Source: an uncultured Lachnospiraceae bacterium (GTDB lineage Bacteria; Bacillota_A; Clostridia; Lachnospirales; Lachnospiraceae). From it: a DNA stretch of 8,970 nt. The stretch is from assembly GCA_902795985.1 (NCBI GenBank), contig CADBNG010000073.1:1-8970 (forward strand), in the 5' to 3' direction. Positions within the stretch are counted from its first letter, which is position 1, and each line of letters begins with the position of its first letter. The notes beneath the pieces are model-generated. The model had not been told where the DNA came from, searched no databases, and saw only the letters and a program-made list of their open reading frames with translations. This document shows positions 1 through 5,217 of this stretch, in pieces. The position numbers and the translations under genes were made by a program.

Positions 1-1028
1 AATACGCCTCCGCAGGCCCGGCAGACCAGCATCGGCAGGATCATTTCGGGAGCCATGGCGGAGGTCACGCCCAGATGGACGCCGAGGGCCGGGGTCGCGG
101 CAGCGGTCAGCGCGGCAAAGAGGAGTTTTCCTTTGCCGTTCATCTGATCGTAGGTGGAATAACCGGGCACGATCGTCGTGGCGGACATGATAATGTTCAT
201 GATGGACAGTTCGTTGATGCCGATTTTTTCCGCCAGAACAGCAAGCGGTTTTGCGAAGACCTTCCGGACGACAAAGAGAAAACACAGGACAGAAGCAACG
301 GAGAGGGCAATGGTACCCACCGTTTTGAAGCCTTCGGAGACCGGATTGAGCCCGGGAATGATCACGAAACCGGTCATGGCTTCCACAGCTCCGCAGAACA
401 GGCCGAAGGTGACCAGCGCCATCAGGCATTTCGAAAAGATCCGGAAGGCTTTCATTGTGGGTTCCGGGATGAAAAACATCAGCAGGGCCAGCGCCACGGC
501 CAGGATAATGACCGGAATGAGCTGAACCATGATGACGCCGGCGGGCAGGCCCATTACGAGGCCGCCGATAAAACAGGCCGCCGGATCGAAGATGAAGCCG
601 GTCAGGATTCCGGCGGAAAAGTACCGGTAATCCTCCTTTTTAATCAGGCCGCAGGCCAGGGGAATGGTGAAGGAAATGACGCCGCCCATGCAGGAGCCGA
701 CGATAATCCCGCTGAATTTCGCGATCGGGATATTCTCCGTCATGGCCAGGGTAAGCGGAAGGGACACTTCGGTGGAAGTGAACATTCCGGGAAACATGGC
801 CGGATCCGCGCCGATGGCATGAAAAACCGGGGCGGCCACTGCCGTGAGGGCCGAGGCCAGACGGGGGGCCAGAACGATCAGACCGACGATGGAAAGCGTC
901 GTGGTCCCCATCAGATAGAACCCCCGCTCGAATTCCGCGCCGATACCGATCCGGCTGCCGAAGAGGCGGTCGATGCCTCCCGCGATCAGGAAGCAGACCA
1001 GGATGCTCATGAGTATTTTAGTGAACAT
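1..1028 (-). CDS. eutH: EutH-family membrane permease (C-terminus beyond left edge)
   Basis: The minus strand from ATG at 1028 stays open for 342 codons to the window edge. The product is very hydrophobic, with about nine or ten likely membrane segments. From memory of E. coli EutH (about 400 aa), matching blocks are the N-terminal GFYLMGTTTLSIVGLIVLAP (residues 37-56), TIPLACGLIKKEDYRYFSAG (121-140), IPEPTMKAFRIFSKCLMAL (187-205), the IPGLNP block (224-229) and the late GKGKLLFA...GVHLG region (298-320). EutH proteins are inner-membrane proteins that help ethanolamine enter the cell at low pH or low concentration. The start is supported by GAGGA at 1036-1040, seven bases upstream. Two regions differ from the classical protein as I recall it: CDMGG is replaced by STEVS near residue 85, and GDHLG by GVHLG near 316. 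No other eut gene is in view, so the substrate is inferred; it may be a paralogue for another small amine. Family assignment is fairly sure, ethanolamine less so. Confidence 0.8.
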   Translation of the reverse strand, partial: MFTKILMSILVCFLIAGGIDRLFGSRIGIGAEFERGFYLMGTTTLSIVGLIVLAPRLASALTAVAAPVFHAIGADPAMFPGMFTSTEVSLPLTLAMTENIPIAKFSGIIVGSCMGGVISFTIPLACGLIKKEDYRYFSAGILTGFIFDPAACFIGGLVMGLPAGVIMVQLIPVIILAVALALLMFFIPEPTMKAFRIFSKCLMALVTFGLFCGAVEAMTGFVIIPGLNPVSEGFKTVGTIALSVASVLCFLFVVRKVFAKPLAVLAEKIGINELSIMNIIMSATTIVPGYSTYDQMNGKGKLLFAALTAAATPALGVHLGVTSAMAPEMILPMLVCRACGGV

Positions 1029-1047
1029 TATGCCGTCCTCAATGAAA

Positions 1048-1074
1048 ATACTGCCGGGACAAAGCGGACAGTAT
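1048..1074 (-). promoter_or_regulatory. Hairpin in the predicted eutH-like leader
   Basis: An inverted repeat pairs ATACTG plus CCG with CGG plus CAGTAT (nine base pairs, one bulged base, eight-base loop). On the minus strand it ends just before a TTTT run and about seven bases before the GAGGA ribosome binding site. It could be an RNA control hairpin, a weak attenuator or a DNA operator. It does not look like the paired six-base-loop hairpins bound by the EutV ANTAR antiterminator. Function is inferred only. Confidence 0.35.
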
Positions 1075-1097
1075 GGATACACAGAGATGTCAGAACG

Positions 1098-1105
1098 ATT
1101 ATAAT
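1098..1105. promoter_or_regulatory. Palindromic ATTATAAT: candidate -10 for both divergent genes
   Basis: The eight bases ATTATAAT are a perfect palindrome, so a consensus TATAAT reads on the plus strand (1100-1105) towards DUF1848 and on the minus strand (1103-1098) towards the eutH-like gene. Each would give a leader of roughly 60 to 75 bases. No good TTGACA-like -35 lies at the right distance on either strand, so either the promoters are weak or activator-dependent, or only one direction is used. Confidence 0.45.
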
Positions 1106-1158
1106 TCAGAATCCGGCTTTGCGCCATGTATTTCTGCGCGAACGTTTTTTGAAACCGG

Positions 1159-1176
1159 TCCGGGACAGGGCCCGGA
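1159..1176 (+). promoter_or_regulatory. Hairpin overlapping the DUF1848 ribosome binding site
   Basis: TCCGGG (1159-1164) and CCCGGA (1171-1176) form a perfect six-base-pair GC-rich stem with a six-base loop. The right arm covers the first bases of the GGAGAAG ribosome binding site (1174-1180), so folding could hide it. This may be chance in GC-rich sequence; function is inferred. Confidence 0.3.
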
Positions 1177-1184
1177 GAAGATTT

Positions 1185-2114
1185 ATGATTATTAATACAG
1201 GACAGAGAACCGATATACCTGCGTTTTATGCCGAATGGTTTGCCAACCGGCTGCGGGAAGGCTTCGTCTGCGTCCGCAATCCCTATGATCCGGCACAGGT
1301 CAGCCGATACCGGCTGGATCCGGAGGTGGTGGACGCGATCGGTTTCTGTACAAAAAATCCGGCGCCGATGTTCCCGTACATGGAAATGCTCGCGGACTAC
1401 GGACAGTACTGGTACGTGACGATAACGCCATACGGAAGGGATATCGAACCGGGGGTTCCGGATAAGCACCGTATACTGGAGGATTTCCGGAAACTGTCGG
1501 AAACCGTCGGCATTCATTCCGTCGGCTGGAGATACGACCCGATTTTCCTTTCGGAACGTTATACCATGGAGTATCATCTCCGGGCATTCGAACAGATGGC
1601 CTCGGAGCTGGACGGTTATACCGAAACCGTGGTGATCAGTTTCATCGATCTGTTTCCGAAGGTCCGGAGAAACTTCCCGGAAGCACAGGAGGTCCGGCAG
1701 GAAGAGCGCATCGCGATCGGAAAAGCGATCATCGAAATCGCCGGGGAGCACGGAATGACCGTGAAGCCCTGCGCGGAAGGAGAAGAACTGGCCGTTTACG
1801 GCGCGGACTGCAGCGGGTGCATGAAGATCAGCGATTATGAAAAGGCCATCGGCAAATATCTGGCTGCCCCGAAAAGAAAAGGGGCGAGAGCGGAGTGCGC
1901 ATGCTGGCTGGCCTGTGATATCGGCGCCTATAATACCTGCCGGCATTTTTGCAGATACTGCTACGCGAACGCGGAACCTTCCGAAGTGCTGGCACAGAGC
2001 CGTCTGCATGATCCGAAATCCCCGTTTATTACGGGAAACTACCGGGAAGGGGACCGGATTCATGACGCCGAACAGAAATCCTGGATCGACACGCAGGAAA
2101 GGCTTCCGCTCTGA
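1185..2114 (+). CDS. DUF1848 family protein with radical-SAM-like cysteine cluster
   Basis: A 309-residue protein, close to the usual size of the DUF1848 family. The start at ATG 1185 fits because the protein then begins MIINTGQRTDIPAFYAEWF, close to the family's normal N-terminus as I recall it, and GGAGAAG sits at 1174-1180. The frame is open far upstream, but that part is antisense to the eutH-like gene. Family-like blocks include FCTKNPAPM (54-62), the TITPYG stretch (79-84) and WRYDPI (115-120). The C-terminus is cysteine-rich: C209-x2-C212, C238-x-C240-x3-C244 and C252-x3-C256-x2-C259. The last is the spacing that holds the 4Fe-4S cluster in radical SAM enzymes, where it is normally near the N-terminus. 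The biochemical role of the family is unknown to me; an iron-sulfur, possibly SAM-dependent activity in the cytoplasm is inferred. It is divergent from the eutH-like gene and alone in its direction until the protease, which has its own promoter. Confidence 0.88.
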   Translation: MIINTGQRTDIPAFYAEWFANRLREGFVCVRNPYDPAQVSRYRLDPEVVDAIGFCTKNPAPMFPYMEMLADYGQYWYVTITPYGRDIEPGVPDKHRILEDFRKLSETVGIHSVGWRYDPIFLSERYTMEYHLRAFEQMASELDGYTETVVISFIDLFPKVRRNFPEAQEVRQEERIAIGKAIIEIAGEHGMTVKPCAEGEELAVYGADCSGCMKISDYEKAIGKYLAAPKRKGARAECACWLACDIGAYNTCRHFCRYCYANAEPSEVLAQSRLHDPKSPFITGNYREGDRIHDAEQKSWIDTQERLPL

Positions 2115-2140
2115 AACGGCATCCGCAAAGATGCGGAAGC
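2102..2140. other. Inverted repeat over the end of the DUF1848 gene
   Basis: GCTTCCGC (2102-2109) and GCGGAAGC (2133-2140) are perfect eight-base inverted repeats spanning the stop codon, with a small competing hairpin inside (GCATC 2119-2123 with GATGC 2130-2134). A TTTTT run comes only about 33 bases later, so this is not a classic intrinsic terminator, but it may protect or end the DUF1848 transcript. The rest of 2141-2230 shows nothing recognisable. Confidence 0.35.
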
Positions 2141-2233
2141 AGCCCGAGATGACAGGGGAGAAGATCCGACTGCTTTTTATGTCCGCGGGTATCGGTTTAT
2201 TGAAAGACGGACGAATTCAATACGCCGAAAACG

Positions 2234-2249
2234 TATAATATGTTATAAT
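2234..2249 (+). promoter_or_regulatory. Candidate extended -10 promoter of the protease gene
   Basis: Two TATAAT boxes lie ten bases apart (2234-2239 and 2244-2249). The second is preceded by TG at 2241-2242, giving TGTTATAAT, a perfect extended -10 that can work without a strong -35. No consensus -35 is seen at 17 bases. A start near 2256 would give a leader of about 45 bases before the TTG start. Confidence 0.6.
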
Positions 2250-2284
2250 CAACTAACAATTTGATTTGTGTTCTGGTTTGTTTT

Positions 2285-2291
2285 AAGGAGG
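2285..2291 (+). promoter_or_regulatory. Ribosome binding site that sets a TTG start
   Basis: AAGGAGG lies eight bases before TTG at 2300, an ideal distance. It would be 20 bases from the next ATG (2312) and lies downstream of the ATG at 2261, which has no ribosome binding site. This decides the protease start in favour of TTG. Confidence 0.8.
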
Positions 2292-2299
2292 ATATATCG

Positions 2300-4351
2300 T
2301 TGAAAAACAGGATGGCAGCATTGTTTCTGGCAGGCATTCTTGCTGTCGGTACCGTTTTCGGGGGCACGCCCGTCTGCGCGGAAGAGGATACCGTTCCGGT
2401 CGAAAAGGACGATGAGGTGGACAACGCCGCCTTCACCGGAGAAGGAATGACCACCAGGTTTCTGCACGGATCGCTTTACGATAAGGAAATCAAAGATGAA
2501 AACGATGCGCAGGACGCGATGGAGGCGCTTCTGGAAAAGATTGGCGGAGATGAGTCCACCATTCTGGAGCTGGCAGAGATCCGTCCCACAGAAGACGGAG
2601 TGACTTACTATACGTTTTACCAGTATGCTTCCGGCGTCCGGGTTTACGGCGCGGCCGTAAAACTGATCGTGGATGCCGGGGGAAAGGCAGCCGGACTGGT
2701 CAGCGCGATTATTCCGAAACTGAAAAACGTCGAGCCGGAATGGACCATCGACGCGGAGGAAGCGGAAGCGATCGTGGAAGACCGGTTCAGAGAGCAGAAA
2801 CTCCAGGCGATCCGAGGGGCTTCGGAACAGACGCTCCTTCCCCTGGAAGAAGGCTCGGATATCCTGTGTTACGTCTGGATCGTTTATACCGATAATATTT
2901 ATGAAGGCTCCGACAAGGCTTATCTGGCTCATTATGTAATGGAAGACGGAAATTACATGTATGCGCTCCCGGTGGAAGAACCGGGCAATGCGGATGCGCT
3001 GGCGGGAGATCTGGCCCCCTTTGCCTTTGACAGCGGCGAACCGGGAACCTGGACCGGGGAGCTTACCCACCGGGACGGGACGAAAGAAGAAGTTGAGCTG
3101 CCGGTTATCATCTCTCAGGAGCAGAATACCGTGATACTGGCGGATTCGGAACGGAAAATTCTCTGCGCGGATTACGTAAAATTCGAGAAGGAGAATACCC
3201 TTTCGATGATCTGCTCGGAGGATGGCTCGTGGGATAATGATATCCTGCTGACCTATTATAATTTCATCCGGATCTATGATTATTTTAAGGAAACCGGATG
3301 GGACGGACCGGACGGGGAGGAAACGCCGGCCCTTCTGCTTTTCGGCCTGTGCGATGAAAACGGTGACCCGGGAGATAACGCGTTCTATGCCGGGAAGGTG
3401 AGAGGCTTTCATGTTTTCGAATTTGACGAAACCGTCTATTCCGACTGTCTGGACGTGGTCGGTCATGAGTACACGCACTGCATAACATCGACGATGATGA
3501 CGATGAATCTGTATCAGAATGACTACGGCGCCATCAATGAAGGCATGAGTGACATTTTCGGCAATCTGGCGGAATACCTGATCACCGGAAATGAAGAGGG
3601 TTACTGGATTCACGGCGAGAACGCCAAAGAAACCGAGCGTTCTTTTAAGGATCCCAAATCCTGCCAGCAGCCGGAGAGAGTCTGGGGAGAATATTATGTT
3701 CCCGGCGTCGTTATCGCAAGCGACAATAATGATAACGGGGGCGTTCACCGGAATTCTTCTCTGCTGAACCGTATTTCCTATCTCCTTTACAAAGGCGGAA
3801 TGGAGCCGGAAGACCAGCAGTATTTCTGGATGAATGTTTCCCTGGCGATGACGCCGCGTACGGATTATCCACAGCTGGCGGAGATGCTCCCCTGGTGCAT
3901 GGAAACCGCCGGCTATCCGGAATTCGTGGAGACGGTGAAAAAAGCGGTTCAGGAAGTGGGCATCGAAAGCAGCGAATTTCCGGATAAGCTGGAAGAAGGA
4001 TGCGGCCTGCTCACCTTCGGCTTTCCTTTCTCCGATTATTCCCAGGGCTTTGATATCCTGGTCGCCTGCTTCAGCAACGAGAGAGATACGGAATACTACA
4101 CCTGGGCCGGCAGCGACGACCAGGTGCGCGCGGTATTGCCGGAAGGGAAGTATATTGTCATCCTTGCGTTTATAAACCGGGAAGAGGGCACCGTCTATCA
4201 TATGATGGTGACAGACGAGGGCTGGACGGAAATGGAGAAGACGTACGCCGAAATGACGGACGAAGAGGTGAAGGAAGCGGAGATTTCAGTGGAAAAGGGA
4301 ATAACCCTGACAGTGGAAACCGATACACTGGAAGAACTGCTTGCCGCCTGA
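2300..4351 (+). CDS. Secreted thermolysin-like M4 metalloprotease, prepropeptide form
   Basis: A 683-residue protein, starting at TTG, with a clear signal peptide: basic KNR, a hydrophobic core (6-21), then VCA at 25-27 before EED, a good signal peptidase I site. Residues about 40-235 resemble the FTP and PepSY propeptide that keeps M4 proteases folded and inactive (GVRVYGA block). The catalytic part follows: N360-A-F-Y like thermolysin NAFW, zinc motif H389-E-Y-T-H393 inside DVVGHEYTH, the third zinc ligand E414 in GAINEGMSD, and DNGGVH with D478 and H483 matching thermolysin D226 and H231. All catalytic residues are therefore present. Residues about 560-683 form an extra acidic C-terminal region that I do not recognise; it could be a beta-sandwich targeting or binding module. 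No LPxTG or membrane anchor is visible at the C-terminus, so the enzyme is expected outside the cell, degrading protein or peptide. It has its own candidate promoter and is followed by tandem repeats and a PAP2 gene. Confidence 0.95.
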   Translation: MKNRMAALFLAGILAVGTVFGGTPVCAEEDTVPVEKDDEVDNAAFTGEGMTTRFLHGSLYDKEIKDENDAQDAMEALLEKIGGDESTILELAEIRPTEDGVTYYTFYQYASGVRVYGAAVKLIVDAGGKAAGLVSAIIPKLKNVEPEWTIDAEEAEAIVEDRFREQKLQAIRGASEQTLLPLEEGSDILCYVWIVYTDNIYEGSDKAYLAHYVMEDGNYMYALPVEEPGNADALAGDLAPFAFDSGEPGTWTGELTHRDGTKEEVELPVIISQEQNTVILADSERKILCADYVKFEKENTLSMICSEDGSWDNDILLTYYNFIRIYDYFKETGWDGPDGEETPALLLFGLCDENGDPGDNAFYAGKVRGFHVFEFDETVYSDCLDVVGHEYTHCITSTMMTMNLYQNDYGAINEGMSDIFGNLAEYLITGNEEGYWIHGENAKETERSFKDPKSCQQPERVWGEYYVPGVVIASDNNDNGGVHRNSSLLNRISYLLYKGGMEPEDQQYFWMNVSLAMTPRTDYPQLAEMLPWCMETAGYPEFVETVKKAVQEVGIESSEFPDKLEEGCGLLTFGFPFSDYSQGFDILVACFSNERDTEYYTWAGSDDQVRAVLPEGKYIVILAFINREEGTVYHMMVTDEGWTEMEKTYAEMTDEEVKEAEISVEKGITLTVETDTLEELLAA

Positions 4352-4429
4352 CGACAGGGGGACGGTTCCGTGTCGCCATTCCTTCGGGGACGACAGGGGG
4401 ACGGTTCTGTGTCGCCATTCCTTCGGGGA
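4352..4429. repeat. Two tandem copies of a 39-bp palindromic repeat
   Basis: The first copy is 4352-4390 and the second 4391-4429; they differ only at unit position 18 (C at 4369, T at 4408). Each unit holds two possible hairpins: CGACA with TGTCG around the G-rich GGGGGACGGTTC sequence, and a short stem closed by a TTCG tetraloop (CCTTCGGG). The GGGGGACGGTTCTGTGTC core resembles, from memory, intergenic repeats scattered in many Bacillota genomes, some linked to REP-associated tyrosine transposases; that link is inference. The array begins directly after the protease stop codon, and its end runs into the PAP2 ribosome binding site. No T-run follows either copy, so it is not an obvious terminator. 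Confidence 0.85.
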
Positions 4430-4433
4430 GGAG
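4425..4433 (+). promoter_or_regulatory. PAP2 ribosome binding site partly supplied by the repeat
   Basis: GGGGAGGAG ends seven bases before ATG 4441. Its first five bases are the end of the second 39-bp repeat, in the arm of the TTCG hairpin, so the repeat may affect translation of the PAP2 gene. Confidence 0.6.
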
Positions 4434-4440
4434 TTGATTA

Positions 4441-5004
4441 ATGGGAGCATTCATTACCAGCTGGGACGTTTCCGTCCTTCTGTTCATACAGGAATTCCTT
4501 CGTTCGGATTTTCTGGATCCGGTCATGAAGGTTATTACCCGGATGGGAAACCACGGGTATCTCTGGATCGGTCTGATCCTGATCCTTCTGATCCCGAAAA
4601 AGACCCGGAAAGCGGCTTTTACCGCGGCGGTAGCCCTGGCGCTGTGTTATCTGGTTGTCAATATCATGGTGAAGCCGCTGGCGGCGCGGATCCGGCCGTA
4701 TGACGCTTTTCCGCAGCTGGTTCCTTTAATCCCCGCGCTGCATGATTATTCTTTCCCCTCCGGGCATACGGCAAACGGTTTTGCCGTATCCCTGGTCTTT
4801 CTGCGGATGCTGCCGAAATGGGCCGGGGTCCCGCTGGTTGTGCTGAATTCGCTGATTTCCGTCAGCCGGCTTTATGTGGGGGTTCATTATCCCACGGACG
4901 TAATCGCGGGCTTCCTGTTCGGCCTGCTGATCAGCCAGCTGGTCTGGTATTTTATGGACGGACGGAGAAACCGCGGGAACGCGCGGCTGCCGGAACACGT
5001 GTAG
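4441..5004 (+). CDS. PAP2-family membrane lipid phosphatase
   Basis: A 187-residue integral membrane protein with about five hydrophobic segments and all three PAP2 phosphatase motifs: K78-x6-R85-P86, P106-S-G-H109, and S142-R143-x5-H149-x3-D153. H149 is expected to be the nucleophile and H109 the proton donor. Family members remove phosphate from lipid phosphates such as undecaprenyl pyrophosphate (BcrC type, recycling the peptidoglycan carrier), phosphatidic acid or phosphatidylglycerol phosphate. The sequence does not decide the substrate; undecaprenyl pyrophosphate is a common role for proteins of this size in Bacillota. No promoter is seen in the 89 bases after the protease gene, apart from the repeats, so read-through from the protease promoter is likely. 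The C-terminus is short and basic. A strong terminator follows about 90 bases later. Confidence 0.93.
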   Translation: MGAFITSWDVSVLLFIQEFLRSDFLDPVMKVITRMGNHGYLWIGLILILLIPKKTRKAAFTAAVALALCYLVVNIMVKPLAARIRPYDAFPQLVPLIPALHDYSFPSGHTANGFAVSLVFLRMLPKWAGVPLVVLNSLISVSRLYVGVHYPTDVIAGFLFGLLISQLVWYFMDGRRNRGNARLPEHV

Positions 5005-5035
5005 CCGGAATGAGATTCACCTGGCCAAACCGGCA

Positions 5036-5053
5036 TCCCGGAACATTCCGGGA
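5036..5053. other. Small palindromic hairpin downstream of the PAP2 gene
   Basis: TCCCGGAA (5036-5043) and TTCCGGGA (5046-5053) form a near-perfect palindrome with a two-base centre, more realistically a six- or seven-pair stem. It lacks a following T-run and may only stabilise the 3' end of the PAP2 mRNA ahead of the true terminator. Confidence 0.35.
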
Positions 5054-5091
5054 AATACAGATATACAGGTTAAAAAAGAAAAAATATACAG

Positions 5092-5129
5092 AGTAACGGA
5101 AAAATGTATTTTCCGTTACTTTTATTTAT
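5092..5129 (+). terminator. Strong intrinsic terminator after the PAP2 gene
   Basis: AGTAACGGAAAA (5092-5103) pairs perfectly over twelve bases with TTTTCCGTTACT (5109-5120), with a five-base loop, followed by TTTTATTTAT. It ends the protease-PAP2 unit and separates it from the yjiH-like gene. Confidence 0.9.
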
Positions 5130-5147
5130 AACGCTTTTGTCATAAGA

Positions 5148-5189
5148 TTGACAGTGATGATAAAATATGAAATATTATTTTATTATAAT
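5148..5189 (+). promoter_or_regulatory. Promoter region of the yjiH-like gene
   Basis: A consensus TTGACA lies at 5148-5153. Possible -10 boxes are AATATT at 5171-5176 (17-base spacing), TATTAT at 5173-5178 (19-base spacing) and a separate TATAAT at 5184-5189 that is too far away for this -35. The region is very AT-rich, in contrast to the coding sequence. AGGAGG at 5205-5210 is seven bases before ATG 5218. Confidence 0.65.
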
Positions 5190-5217
5190 TAGAAGAATTC
5201 GATGAGGAGGATATGTC

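Noticed and set aside
1048..1074. EutV-type ANTAR antitermination element
   Set aside because: The known element needs two hairpins with six-base loops carrying conserved A and G; here there is a single clear hairpin with an eight-base loop.
75..1184. Upstream extension of the DUF1848 frame to give a 679-residue protein
   Set aside because: This part is antisense to the eutH-like gene. Its translation is highly charged, low in hydrophobic residues and without known motifs, while the opposite strand encodes a recognisable membrane protein. DUF1848 homology starts at 1185 with its own ribosome binding site.
1837..2238. A 133-codon plus-strand frame running past the DUF1848 stop codon
   Set aside because: It overlaps the conserved cysteine region of DUF1848 in another frame, and its own sequence is rich in Arg, Pro and Lys without any motif.
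2249..4201. A 650-codon open frame on the minus strand
   Set aside because: It lies opposite the M4 protease, which has a signal peptide and all catalytic motifs. The antisense frame is open because the real gene rarely uses TTA, CTA and TCA codons in the matching register. No ribosome binding site or known domain is seen.
4352..4429. CRISPR array
   Set aside because: The two repeats are directly adjacent with no spacer and there are only two copies; no cas gene is present.
4170..4703. Small open frames on both strands across the 39-bp repeats, giving repeated peptides
   Set aside because: A 39-base unit is 13 codons, so any open frame through it yields a repeated peptide by chance. These frames overlap the protease and PAP2 genes and have no supporting ribosome binding site.
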